64,000 bases of DNA from Halopseudomonas maritima. Lineage in GTDB: Bacteria; Pseudomonadota; Gammaproteobacteria; Pseudomonadales; Pseudomonadaceae. Positions 33,437-41,656 of this stretch are shown here, piece after piece. Below the pieces are notes generated by a model. The model saw only the letters and a list, made by a program, of their open reading frames with translations, ran no database searches and had not been told where the DNA came from. Numbering within the stretch: the first letter of the stretch is position 1; every line of letters begins with the position of its first letter. The stretch covers positions 1-64,000 of the forward strand of contig NZ_CP079801.1 in NCBI RefSeq assembly GCF_021545785.1, read 5' to 3'. A program made the translations under genes and the position numbers.

Positions 33437-33568
33437 TCAGGCCGCGAGGGCCAGCTTCTGTTTAGGGGTGATGTCTCCCAAGGCCATATTTGGTCGTTCG
33501 TGATTGTATGTCCAGATCCATCGCGTAGCGTGTTGTTGTGCCTCAGCGATGGACTCGAACAGTTTCGG
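33437..33568 (-). pseudogene. IS3-family transposase (OrfB) C-terminal remnant
   Basis: Translating this stretch gives LFESIAEAQQHATRWIWTYN followed by HERPNMALGDITPKQKLALA and a stop. This is the C-terminal end of the IS3-family OrfB integrase domain, where YNxERP is highly conserved. Only about 43 codons remain, with no N-terminal part upstream, since the frame runs into the region beside a tRNA gene. It marks an old insertion followed by deletion. Confidence 0.8.
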
Positions 33569-33589
33569 CCGCCGAGCCCCAGAAACAAC

Positions 33590-33612
33590 AAAGCCCCGAT
33601 ATACGGGGCTTT
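33590..33612 (-). terminator. Terminator hairpin downstream of tRNA-Ser
   Basis: AAAGCCCCG (33590-33598) and CGGGGCTTT (33604-33612) form a 9-bp stem around five bases, starting 12 bases after the tRNA 3' end. On the minus strand it is followed by GTTGTTTCT, consistent with a terminator for the tRNA transcript. Confidence 0.7.
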
Positions 33613-33624
33613 GAAGTCGAATAA

Positions 33625-33714
33625 TGGCGGAGGGACAGGGATTCGAACCCTGGGAAGGCTTTCACCTTCGCCGGTTTTCAAGACCGGTGCATTCAACCGC
33701 TCTGCCATCCCTCC
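33625..33714 (-). tRNA. tRNA-Ser (anticodon UGA)
   Basis: A 90-base tRNA with the long variable arm of the Ser class. The acceptor stem GGAGGGA pairs with TCCCTCC, the anticodon loop reads CTTGAAA with anticodon TGA, the T-loop region is GGGTTCGAATCCC, and CCA is encoded. It reads UCA and related codons. It is preceded by a good promoter and followed by a hairpin terminator. Confidence 0.95.
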
Positions 33715-33724
33715 ACGGGCGGCA

Positions 33725-33752
33725 ATAGTACCGGAAATCCCTGTTGAGTCAA
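33725..33752 (-). promoter_or_regulatory. Sigma-70-type promoter for tRNA-Ser
   Basis: On the minus strand TTGACT (33752-33747) and TACTAT (33730-33725) are separated by 16 bases, and the tRNA begins 10 bases after the -10 element. Strength and position fit a stable-RNA promoter. Confidence 0.6.
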
Positions 33753-33834
33753 TGGGGTACGCTGGCTAGTTGTTGCCGAGGCTGCAAGTTGGGCTACTGC
33801 ACACGAATGGAAATACTTCGCGCAGCCTGCGCGC

Positions 33835-33862
33835 TTGATTTGCCAGCATCAACCCGTATTAT
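33835..33862 (+). promoter_or_regulatory. Sigma-70-type promoter for the YccA-like gene
   Basis: TTGATT (33835-33840) and TATTAT (33857-33862) are 16 bases apart, about 45 bases upstream of the start codon. Confidence 0.5.
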
Positions 33863-33907
33863 CAGACAGTATCTGGAGGATCCCGATTTTCAATACAGGA
33901 GCGGTGC

Positions 33908-34579
33908 ATGAACATGCAGGAACACAACACTACCCTTCAACACGCCGGCGTCAGTGAGGCGGAAGTCAGCAAGCTGTTCCGCAATACCTATTCACTGCTG
34001 GCTCTGACCATGGCATTCAGTGCCATCGTGGCCTTTGTGTCCATGAGCCTGAACCTGCCCTACCCCGGCATCATCATTACCCTGGTCGGCTTCTACGGCC
34101 TGCTGTTTCTGACCACCAAACTGCGTAATTCCGGCTGGGGTCTGGTCAGCACTTTCGCCTTTACCGGCTTTTTGGGTTACACCCTGGGGCCGATCCTGAA
34201 CGCCTACCTGTCGCTGCCTAACGGCGGTCAGCTGGTGGCCATGGCGCTGGGCATGACGGCCGTGGTGTTTTTTGGCCTCTCGGCCTACGCCATTCTGAGC
34301 CGTAAGGACTTCAGCTTCCTGTCCGGCTTTATCATGGCGGGTTGTATCGTTCTAATGTGCGCCGTTGTGGCGAGCTTCTTCATCCAGATGAGCGGCCTGC
34401 AACTGGCAATCTCCGCAGGCTTTGTGCTGTTCTCCTCTGCGGTGATCCTGTATCAGACCAGCGCCATCATTCATGGTGGTGAAGACAACTACATCATGGC
34501 GACCATTACCCTGTTCGTCTCCATCTACAACCTGTTCCTCAGCCTGCTGCAACTGCTGGGTATCTTCAGCGACGACTGA
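33908..34579 (+). CDS. Bax inhibitor-1 family membrane protein (YccA-like)
   Basis: Inner-membrane protein of 223 residues with seven predicted helices, of the BI-1/YccA/YbhL family. The pattern KLFRNTYSLLALTMAFSAIV, then GFLGYTLGPILNAYL and the ending TITLFVSIYNLFLSLLQLLG are typical. In E. coli YccA modulates the FtsH protease, which may apply here. The ATG follows AGGAG at seven bases. It lies immediately upstream of the tus operon but is separated from it by a strong terminator, an arrangement common in Pseudomonas. Confidence 0.92.
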   Translation: MNMQEHNTTLQHAGVSEAEVSKLFRNTYSLLALTMAFSAIVAFVSMSLNLPYPGIIITLVGFYGLLFLTTKLRNSGWGLVSTFAFTGFLGYTLGPILNAYLSLPNGGQLVAMALGMTAVVFFGLSAYAILSRKDFSFLSGFIMAGCIVLMCAVVASFFIQMSGLQLAISAGFVLFSSAVILYQTSAIIHGGEDNYIMATITLFVSIYNLFLSLLQLLGIFSDD

Positions 34580-34601
34580 TCGAGAGCGCTGCGTTATACT
34601 C

Positions 34602-34629
34602 AATGGCCCACCTTTTGGTGGGCCATTTT
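34602..34629 (+). terminator. Terminator between the YccA-like gene and tusD
   Basis: AATGGCCCACC (34602-34612) and GGTGGGCCATT (34617-34627) form an 11-bp perfect stem with a TTTT loop, and a T run continues. It ends 20 bases before tusD, so tusD transcription needs read-through or a promoter close by. Confidence 0.85.
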
Positions 34630-34648
34630 CGTTTGTGAGTTCGACACC

Positions 34649-35038
34649 ATGAAGTTTGCCATTGCCCTGCTGGCTGGTCCGCAGGATCCGGCTGCGCGTA
34701 GTGCCCTCAAGTTTGCCGAGGCGGTGCTGGCGGGCGGACACCAGATCAGCCGTCTGTTCTTTTACCGCGATGCCGTCCATCTAGCCTCTACCCTAGGCGT
34801 GCAGCCGCAGGATGAATGCGACCTGGCCCAGCGCTGGCGCGCCTTTATTCAGGACAACCAGCTGGACGCCGTAGTCTGCATTGCCGCTGCGCTGCGGCGC
34901 GGTGTGTTAAACGAGGCAGAGGCAGACCGCTGGGAGCGGCCAGCCGCAAACACAGGCGAGCCCTGGGCGTTATCCGGATTGGGACAATGGGTCGATGCGT
35001 TGCAAACCGCAGACCGGGCGGTGACCTTTGGCACCTGA
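34649..35038 (+). CDS. tusD: Sulfurtransferase complex subunit TusD
   Basis: Sulfur-relay protein of 129 residues, DsrE fold. It accepts persulfide sulfur from TusA and passes it to TusE, on the way to 2-thiouridine at the wobble base of tRNAs Lys, Glu and Gln. The catalytic Cys is in AVVCIAAALRRGVL, the conserved TusD motif. First of four tightly packed genes: its end overlaps tusC. Confidence 0.95.
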   Translation: MKFAIALLAGPQDPAARSALKFAEAVLAGGHQISRLFFYRDAVHLASTLGVQPQDECDLAQRWRAFIQDNQLDAVVCIAAALRRGVLNEAEADRWERPAANTGEPWALSGLGQWVDALQTADRAVTFGT

Positions 35039-35393
35039 ACTGAAGAGCCTGCTGGTCATCAGCCGCCAGCCTCCTACCGCAGTAGCAGCGCGCGAAGCGC
35101 TGGACCTGGCCTTGGCTGCTGCTGCTTTTGGTGTACCGGTAAGCATGTTGTTCATGGATGCGGGCGTGTTGCAGTTGCTACCCGGGCAGGAGTCGGCGCT
35201 GATCGAGCAAAAACCACTGGCTGCCAACCTGCAGGCCCTGCCAATGTTCGGCGTGGAGGATATCTACGTCTGCCATCACTCATTGGGGGAGCGAGGCTTG
35301 CAACCCGGGCGTTTTCTGCTGCCCGCCAAGGCAATAGACGGCGCGGAAATCGCAAGCCTGCTGGACCATCATGATCAGGTGGTGACGCTATGA
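35028..35393 (+). CDS. tusC: Sulfurtransferase complex subunit TusC
   Basis: DsrF-like subunit of 121 residues in the TusBCD hexamer. The frame opens with TTG at 35028 inside the tusD end, giving PELKSLLVISRQPPTAVAAR, and the size equals that of E. coli TusC (119). Conserved features are ALDLALAAAAFG, SMLFMDAGVLQLLPGQ and VEDIYVC. No ATG gives a plausible start. It overlaps tusB as ATGA. Confidence 0.9.
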   Translation: MAPELKSLLVISRQPPTAVAAREALDLALAAAAFGVPVSMLFMDAGVLQLLPGQESALIEQKPLAANLQALPMFGVEDIYVCHHSLGERGLQPGRFLLPAKAIDGAEIASLLDHHDQVVTL

Positions 35394-35701
35394 GCACGAC
35401 GATACTGCATATTTTGCGTCACGCGCCGCAAGACGACACGCACTTTGCCAGCAGCCTGCGCGTAATGGGGCCGCACCAGGGGCTGTTGCTGATCGAGGAT
35501 GCGGTGTATGCCCTACTGCCACGTACCAGCTCAGCCAACGCTATGCAGCTGTTGCCAGGCAGTGTCGGCCTCTACGCATTGGAGAGCGATGTTCAGGCCC
35601 GCGGCCTGCCAATCGATGATCTGCCGCGCAGAGTGATGCTCATCGACTACGCGCAAATGGTCGAGCTGTGCATTAGCCATGACAAGGTGCTCAGCTGGTG
35701 A
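35390..35701 (+). CDS. tusB: Sulfurtransferase complex subunit TusB
   Basis: DsrH-like subunit of 103 residues, third component of TusBCD. The start MSTTILHILRHAP, the middle GLLLIEDAVYALLP and the end MVELCISHDKVLSW match the family. The overlaps ATGA with tusC and GTGA with tusE suggest coupled translation of the set. Confidence 0.93.
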   Translation: MSTTILHILRHAPQDDTHFASSLRVMGPHQGLLLIEDAVYALLPRTSSANAMQLLPGSVGLYALESDVQARGLPIDDLPRRVMLIDYAQMVELCISHDKVLSW

Positions 35702-36036
35702 GCCAGTCAATGCAAGTAAACGGGCGTGCCATTGCGTTGGACAAGGAGGGTTTTCTGCAGTCGCTGGATGACTGGAGCGAAGCCGTTGCCGCAGAGCTGG
35801 CGCGTCGTGAGGGCATTGAGCTGACGCCCGCGCACATGGAGGTCATCCATCTGCTGCGCAGTTTCTATCAGACCTACCAGCTATCCCCTGCGATGCGCCC
35901 TTTGGTGAAATACGTCGGACAGCAGTTGGGCAAGGACAAAGGCAATAGCATGTATCTGCTCGGGCTGTTTCCGGGCAGCCCGGCCAAACTGGGCAGCAAG
36001 CTGGCGGGCTTGCCCAAGCCCGACAACTGCTTGTAA
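35698..36036 (+). CDS. tusE: TusE/DsrC-family sulfur carrier
   Basis: Protein of 112 residues that takes sulfur from TusD and delivers it to MnmA. The penultimate Cys in the C-terminal PDNCL is the sulfur-bearing residue of TusE/DsrC. Conserved text includes DKEGFLQSLDDWSEAVA and LRSFYQTYQLSPAMR. The GTG start overlaps the tusB stop as GTGA. Confidence 0.95.
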   Translation: MSQSMQVNGRAIALDKEGFLQSLDDWSEAVAAELARREGIELTPAHMEVIHLLRSFYQTYQLSPAMRPLVKYVGQQLGKDKGNSMYLLGLFPGSPAKLGSKLAGLPKPDNCL

Positions 36037-36042
36037 CACCGC

Positions 36043-37992
36043 TTAGTTGCTCTCCAGCGTTGCCAGCACCACCAGCTGGTCTCCCTCGCCCAGACGCAGC
36101 GGCTTGTCCCGTGCCGGATTGAGCTGCAGGCGTCGGCCTTCGCTGTCTGCCTTGGCCCGGTAAATGCCCAGCGCGGTGTCGCCTTGCAGCGCGATCACCG
36201 CTTCAAGGTCCGCAAAGGTCGTAACACTCTGCATCGGGTAGTCCTGCAGCCCCCGGAACACCAGCTCGGGTCCGCCGGTGGTGAGCAGGTGCTCAAACAT
36301 CAGTCCCAACTCGCGCCGCTGGGCTATCTGCGCCATCAGGTGGCTAAGAATGGTCGGCCCGACAATGGTTTCTCCGCGTTTGCGCACCACCAGCGCTTCG
36401 TTGGCTGGGTCGCTCAACTCCAGCAGCAGTTGCGGGCGCTGGGTGCGTTCGCGCAGCAGCTCGTCAACAATCAGATAGCCCACCATGGCGCGGGCGTCTG
36501 CCTCCTCGCCGGACTCCAGTCGATCCGAGGAAATCAGCAAGATAGAGTCAAACCGCTGCTCTATTAGCCCGCGCAGAGCCCCTTCGACCATATAGTCAGC
36601 CTGAACGTGATGACACTCTACTCGACCAGTATCCGGGCTGTAGGCCTGAATAGCGGCTATGCGCTCTGCCGGGTCGAGCACCGACACCATGTGCACATCA
36701 AAACGAAAGTCACCATAGCCCGCCAGCTCATGAATCAAGGCAGGCACACGTCGGCTCCAGCCAAGAATCAGCAGCCGCTTCAAACCGCCGGTCTGGCGCT
36801 GCGGGGCGAGCGCCGGGCGCTGCAGCGGGCGCAAGGGGGTACTGGATTCTGCCAGCGGTTCAGCATGGACGTAATCGCGGGCCAGCATGACGACCTTGTC
36901 GCCAGCCTGGATGAGTTCGCCGCTTGGCGCGTTGAGCCAGATCTTCCAGCTGCCGCCGTCGGGACGCATCAGACCGCAGACAATCGCCTCCGGTGCGCGG
37001 CTACCGATATCGGCCAGCGTCATGCCCACGCAGTTGTCGGTCGAACGGATGTAGAACTCGTTACCGTCATAGACCGTCAGCACTTCGCCAAACAGCTCCG
37101 GCAGCCCCGGATGAATGATCGATTGGGCAAACAAGCGGCTGACCAGTGCATCACTGGCCAACACCTCCAACGGGCCTGAATAGGCGCGTTGCATAACGGT
37201 GAGCTTGCGGCGGTCGTCCACTTCAGCCACCACATAAGGTGGTGTAATGCCCCGCTGCTGAGCCTGCGCCTGTAGCGTCAACAGCGCCTTGATGGTTTCC
37301 ACATCACTGCTAACCAGGCCACCGGCGGTTTGCATGCGCCCCGGAATCAGCACAACCGCCGCCTGCAGGCAGGCGGCGCGATCCAGATCCTCAGGCTGCA
37401 GCGCCGTACCGGAACGCAAAATGATGCTGCTCATATTGCGCCGGATCAGCGGAATGGCGCGCAGCTCATGGACGTGCTCCGCGGTGACCTCCTCGGCCAG
37501 AATAACCAGTCGCAGGCGTTTGGTCAGACGCGCTTTCAGCAGGCGCTGGATGCCGCCGTTCACGTCCAGAATTTCCTGTACCAAGGGAATGGTGCGGTTG
37601 GTCCAGCCCAGAATCACAATGTGGCCGGTCACGGTAACCGGAGTAAGCCCCTGTTCCAGCTTGACCATCATGGCGATCAACCAACGGGTCATGATGGCGA
37701 CCAGGGCACCCAGAAAGACAACGTAGCCGCTCAACGTCAGGACGGTAGATACAATGCGCCGCCAGGTACCCTCGTCATCGCCCAGATACCCGGGATCGGT
37801 CAGACGCAAAAACGCCCACCAGACCGAGTCAGCCAGCGTGCCGTCGCCACTGCTGGGCCACACCAGCCACCCGCCGACGACCGAGATCAACGCGATGAAG
37901 GCGGCGACTACCAGCAACTGATAGTGCGCGCCCTTGATAAACTGGCGCTCGACCAGATAGCGCAGTCGATCAACGAAGGAGAATGGCAACAT
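36043..37992 (-). CDS. CASTOR/POLLUX-related ion channel with RCK-type domains
   Basis: Membrane protein of 649 residues. Two or three helices at the N-terminus (YQLLVVAAFIALISVVGGWLV; VLTLSGYVVFLGALVAIMT) flank a pore region with LRLTDPGYLGDDEG. Two NAD-binding RCK-like halves follow (GHIVILGWTNRTIPLVQEIL and RLLILGWSRRVPALIHEL). This is the layout of plant CASTOR/POLLUX nuclear cation channels and their bacterial relatives. It is divergent from the cardiolipin synthase gene and convergent with tusE. Ion selectivity is unknown. Confidence 0.85.
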   Translation of the reverse strand: MLPFSFVDRLRYLVERQFIKGAHYQLLVVAAFIALISVVGGWLVWPSSGDGTLADSVWWAFLRLTDPGYLGDDEGTWRRIVSTVLTLSGYVVFLGALVAIMTRWLIAMMVKLEQGLTPVTVTGHIVILGWTNRTIPLVQEILDVNGGIQRLLKARLTKRLRLVILAEEVTAEHVHELRAIPLIRRNMSSIILRSGTALQPEDLDRAACLQAAVVLIPGRMQTAGGLVSSDVETIKALLTLQAQAQQRGITPPYVVAEVDDRRKLTVMQRAYSGPLEVLASDALVSRLFAQSIIHPGLPELFGEVLTVYDGNEFYIRSTDNCVGMTLADIGSRAPEAIVCGLMRPDGGSWKIWLNAPSGELIQAGDKVVMLARDYVHAEPLAESSTPLRPLQRPALAPQRQTGGLKRLLILGWSRRVPALIHELAGYGDFRFDVHMVSVLDPAERIAAIQAYSPDTGRVECHHVQADYMVEGALRGLIEQRFDSILLISSDRLESGEEADARAMVGYLIVDELLRERTQRPQLLLELSDPANEALVVRKRGETIVGPTILSHLMAQIAQRRELGLMFEHLLTTGGPELVFRGLQDYPMQSVTTFADLEAVIALQGDTALGIYRAKADSEGRRLQLNPARDKPLRLGEGDQLVVLATLESN

Positions 37993-38083
37993 GGGATTCA
38001 GGGTCTCGCTGACGATTTCTTAACGGTGGGATTTCCTGCTAGATTGCGTGTTCGACTCAGCCAGCGCCTTTCTGTTCACTCTC

Positions 38084-39526
38084 ATGGACTATTTCGAACG
38101 CATCCTGGGCATCGCCCTGCTTGTACTTTACTGGCTTTTTACTGCGGCGGTCACCCTGCGGGTGCTGGCCAAACGCACGCCAGTCAGTGTCACCCTGTCC
38201 TGGCTGCTGGTTATCTATATTCTGCCGGTGCTTGGCGCTGTCCTTTACCTGATGCTGGGCGAGTTGAACCTTGGCCGCCAGCGTGCACGGCGCGCCGAAA
38301 GCATGGTCGAGCCCTTTCTCGACAGCATCTCCGAAGACTATCAGCCCCCTGCCGGCTCGTTGCCTCGCGGCTCTCTGGTACAAGGCATTCACCAGATGCT
38401 GCAACAACGTCTGGGACAGGGGGCGCTGGGTTATCAACAACTGGAACTGCTGGACAATCCCGAACAAATTTTCGCCCGGCTGTGCCAGGATGTCGCCAAC
38501 GCACAACAGAGCATTCATCTGGAAACCTACATCTGGTTTCCAGGCGGCCGGGTAGACAGCCTATCCGAAGCGCTGATAGCCGCTGCGGCGCGTGGGGTGA
38601 AAGTGTCTTTGCTGATTGACCACGCCGGCAGCCGCCGGTTTTTCCGCTCCCCCTGGCGCAAGCGATTGATCGATGCCGGCATCGAAGTGGTGCCAGCCTT
38701 GCCGGTGCGCTTGCTGCGCGCACTGGCACAGCGCATTGACCTGCGCCTGCACCGCAAACTGGTGGTCATTGACGACAAAATTGCCTACAGCGGCTCCATG
38801 AACATTGCCGACCCCCGCTACTTCAAGAAGGAAGCCAAGGTAGGCCAGTGGATCGATGTCATGCTGCGTTTGGAGGGGCCGGCAGCGCACGGTTTGAACA
38901 AGGTATTCGCGTGGGACTGGGAGCTTGAAACCGGCCTTCGGCGGCTGGCACCAGCGCCGACAAACCCGCCGGCCTGCGACAACTGGCTCTCGGTATTGCC
39001 GTCGGGGCCGGGCACCGGTGAAGACCTGATTGGTCAAGCCGTGCTATCGAGCATTTACCGCGCCAACGACAGCATCACCATCAGCACACCCTATTTCGTA
39101 CCGTCGGAAGCCATTTTTGACGCGCTATGCCAAGCCGCACGGCGCGGTGTGCGGGTCCGCGTACTGGTTCCTCAGCGGAATGACTCGCGCATGGTGAGCT
39201 GGGCCAGTCGTGCGTACTTTGAGCGGCTGCTCGAATCCGGAGGCGAGATCCACCTGTTCGCCGGCGGGCTGCTGCACACTAAAGCTATGCTGATGGACGA
39301 CCAGCTAGCGCTGGTCGGCAGCGTAAACCTGGATATCCGCAGCCTGCAGCTCAACTTCGAGCTGACCCTGGCACTGTTCTCGCCAGAGGGCTGCGCCAGC
39401 ATTCGCAGGCTGCTTGACGGCTATCTTGGTGATAGCACCCCACTCGATCTGGAGCGCTGGAAGCAGCGCTCTCGGGCCGCACGAATGCTCGAACGCGGCA
39501 TGTTCTTTTTGAGCCCCTTGCTGTAA
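38084..39526 (+). CDS. cls: Cardiolipin synthase (ClsA-type)
   Basis: Phospholipase D-superfamily enzyme of 480 residues that joins two phosphatidylglycerol molecules to give cardiolipin at the inner membrane. Two N-terminal helices (LGIALLVLYWLFTAAVTLRV; LLVIYILPVLGAVLYLML) precede two HKD motifs, HRKLVVIDDKIAYSGSMN and HTKAMLMDDQLALVGSVN. The start at MDYFERILG gives the usual family length. A GTG twelve codons upstream is less likely. Divergent from the channel gene. Confidence 0.92.
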   Translation: MDYFERILGIALLVLYWLFTAAVTLRVLAKRTPVSVTLSWLLVIYILPVLGAVLYLMLGELNLGRQRARRAESMVEPFLDSISEDYQPPAGSLPRGSLVQGIHQMLQQRLGQGALGYQQLELLDNPEQIFARLCQDVANAQQSIHLETYIWFPGGRVDSLSEALIAAAARGVKVSLLIDHAGSRRFFRSPWRKRLIDAGIEVVPALPVRLLRALAQRIDLRLHRKLVVIDDKIAYSGSMNIADPRYFKKEAKVGQWIDVMLRLEGPAAHGLNKVFAWDWELETGLRRLAPAPTNPPACDNWLSVLPSGPGTGEDLIGQAVLSSIYRANDSITISTPYFVPSEAIFDALCQAARRGVRVRVLVPQRNDSRMVSWASRAYFERLLESGGEIHLFAGGLLHTKAMLMDDQLALVGSVNLDIRSLQLNFELTLALFSPEGCASIRRLLDGYLGDSTPLDLERWKQRSRAARMLERGMFFLSPLL

Positions 39527-39632
39527 ACAGCAGAGATGTGTGGGCCGTTTGTCATCACAAAAAGAAAGGGCTTGCATTCATCGATGCGGTAGCTACACTC
39601 AAATGAGTTTGATTATCGTTTGCGAGATTGCA

Positions 39633-39992
39633 ATGAAAGTCTATCTGGTCCCCGTCAGCTTGACCGTCAGCATGATGAGCCCCGCCATGCTGGCAACTCA
39701 ACACTCCACCACTCAGAGCCTGTTGCCACGTCAAAGTGCGGTGCTGCAGCTGCATGACCACAGCCGCACTCTGGAGCAATTACTGCAGCAACCGGTGGAC
39801 CGGCAGGTTCTCACTCAGCTCGAAGAGCTGAGCTACCAGCTTGAAGGCGACCTGCTGGCCCTGGGCGGTGCCTGGGTCCGGGTGGCCGAGCCGCTGGAGT
39901 CGCTGCACCAGGCCATCGAGCTGGGCGACCCAGACGCAGTACAGCGCCACGCACGGGTTTACCTGGAGGCGCTGTCCGGCTGGCGCGCCTGA
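39633..39992 (+). CDS. Small hypothetical protein
   Basis: Protein of 119 residues that I do not recognise. The first 25 residues (KVYLVPVSLTVSMMSPAML) are hydrophobic and could be a signal peptide. The remainder looks helical (LEELSYQLEGDLLALGGAWV). It lies between two phospholipase D genes, on the strand of the first. A longer in-frame start at 39540 is possible. The ATG at 39633 has only a weak GAG upstream. Whether it is made is uncertain. Confidence 0.5.
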   Translation: MKVYLVPVSLTVSMMSPAMLATQHSTTQSLLPRQSAVLQLHDHSRTLEQLLQQPVDRQVLTQLEELSYQLEGDLLALGGAWVRVAEPLESLHQAIELGDPDAVQRHARVYLEALSGWRA

Positions 39993-40004
39993 ACCCGGCC
40001 AACC

Positions 40005-41531
40005 TCACAGCTGGCCGGCAATCGGCAACCAGCCCAGCGTCCAGCTCATGAATCGGCGAAAACGACTGACGTCCGGCTCGCTGTCCCAGGTCTCACCCTC
40101 TGCGCTCCAGCGCATACTGCCGTCATCATTCAGGCTCAGAGCAAAGGCGTAATCCTCCGAGGTCCAGCGCTGGAACAGCGCCACCATCTCCTGCGCTAAC
40201 GCCTCGTTTTCGATCAGCACTCCCACCTCGGTATTCAGCTTGATGGAGCGCGGGTCCAGGTTGACCGAACCGATAAAGGCTGACTTGCGATCAAACACAA
40301 AGGTCTTGGCGTGCAGACTGGCCAGCGATTCACCCAGAAAAGGGCTTGCGCGCTCCTGCTGGCCAGCAATGGGCCGCAGCTCCCACATATTTACCCCGCC
40401 CTCAAGCAAGGGTTCGCGAGACTTGGCATAACCGCTGTGCACCGCCAATACGTCAGTGGTGGCCAGTGAGTTGGTGAGTACAGAGACGTCTACACCTCGT
40501 TCAACCAGGCCAAGCAGAAAACGCTCGCCCCTATCACGTGGCACAAAGTAGGCAGAGGTCAGTAGCAACTCTTCTTCTACCTGCTTGATTGGCTCAATCA
40601 GCACTCGACCGAGAAAGGCGACCCCATTGCCATCGCCATGCGGATCAGACTTGGAGGGGTCATCATAAAACCATTGGGCCTTGCCCCAATGCCAATCCAG
40701 CGTTTCGCTGTTCATACCGGTCAGGAAGGTCGATTGCTCCACCGCCTGTACGTAGGGGTTGCGCTCGGCGGCACGGGTGTTTGAACCCAGGCGCGCGCGC
40801 ATGCCGCTCAGGTCCTCGGCACTGGACTCCTCAGCCATGACATGGATAGGTATCGCGATGCCGCTATTCCAAAAGTCGTCGAAGCTGTTCGAAGCGTCGT
40901 CGCTGATTGGCCCAATCCCCAGCACGTCAACATCCTGAAAGTCGACATCGCTCAGGGCGAAATACTCATCCCCAATATTGCGCCCGCCGGTAATGAACGC
41001 CTGATTGTCAGCAACGATCAGTTTGTTGTGCATTCGATAATTGATGCGCCCGAACTCACCCAGTTTGCTGAACAGTTTCAACCAATCGTTGCGCAGGCTG
41101 AGCGGATTGTACAAACGCACTTCAATGTTGGGATGGAGATCAATGGTCGACACCTTGAAGTCTTCAAGGCCCGCGCCAACGTCATCCAGCAGCAGCCGCA
41201 CCCGAACACCGCGGTCGGCGGCCTTGAGCAGGTGCTCGGTCACTAGCCCACCGGTGGTGTCGATGTTGTAGATGTAGTACTGGATGTCGAGGCTGTCCTG
41301 AGCCATGTCGATCAGCTTGATGCGGGCCGCCAGGGCGTCGGCGCCGTCATGCAGCAGAACAAAGCCGGACTGGCTGTCATCTGCAGGCCGTTGCTTTGCC
41401 ACGTACTGGCTGAGCTTGGTAGAGGGGTCGCTGGGCAGGTAGTAGGTTGGTAGCTCGGAGTGAGTCATGCCTGCTGTTGCACAGCCGACCATGAAGCTGG
41501 CCGCACCGACCAGAAGCAGAGTTCGCAGCAT
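40005..41531 (-). CDS. Phospholipase D-family lipoprotein, ClsC-like
   Basis: Protein of 508 residues with a lipoprotein signal (MLRTLLLVGAASFMVGC, lipobox VGC). Two HKD motifs are present, HNKLIVADNQAFITGGRN and HAKTFVFDRKSAFIGSVNLD. The middle text IQYYIYNIDTTGGLVTEHLL matches the family of ClsC/YmdC, which makes cardiolipin from phosphatidylglycerol and phosphatidylethanolamine. It may act in the periplasm or at the outer membrane, since it is lipid-anchored. It is read toward the cls gene at 38084 and downstream of the TonB operon. Confidence 0.88.
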   Translation of the reverse strand: MLRTLLLVGAASFMVGCATAGMTHSELPTYYLPSDPSTKLSQYVAKQRPADDSQSGFVLLHDGADALAARIKLIDMAQDSLDIQYYIYNIDTTGGLVTEHLLKAADRGVRVRLLLDDVGAGLEDFKVSTIDLHPNIEVRLYNPLSLRNDWLKLFSKLGEFGRINYRMHNKLIVADNQAFITGGRNIGDEYFALSDVDFQDVDVLGIGPISDDASNSFDDFWNSGIAIPIHVMAEESSAEDLSGMRARLGSNTRAAERNPYVQAVEQSTFLTGMNSETLDWHWGKAQWFYDDPSKSDPHGDGNGVAFLGRVLIEPIKQVEEELLLTSAYFVPRDRGERFLLGLVERGVDVSVLTNSLATTDVLAVHSGYAKSREPLLEGGVNMWELRPIAGQQERASPFLGESLASLHAKTFVFDRKSAFIGSVNLDPRSIKLNTEVGVLIENEALAQEMVALFQRWTSEDYAFALSLNDDGSMRWSAEGETWDSEPDVSRFRRFMSWTLGWLPIAGQL

Positions 41532-41656
41532 TCAAACATCCCTTATGACAAAGGCCCGGCATGTGCAAGCCGGGCTTGTGGTCCTGACAGTTATTGGCGT
41601 TTCGACCGCACGCTGACTGGCAGCGCACAGACGAAACGCCAGCACACCTCAGCTGC

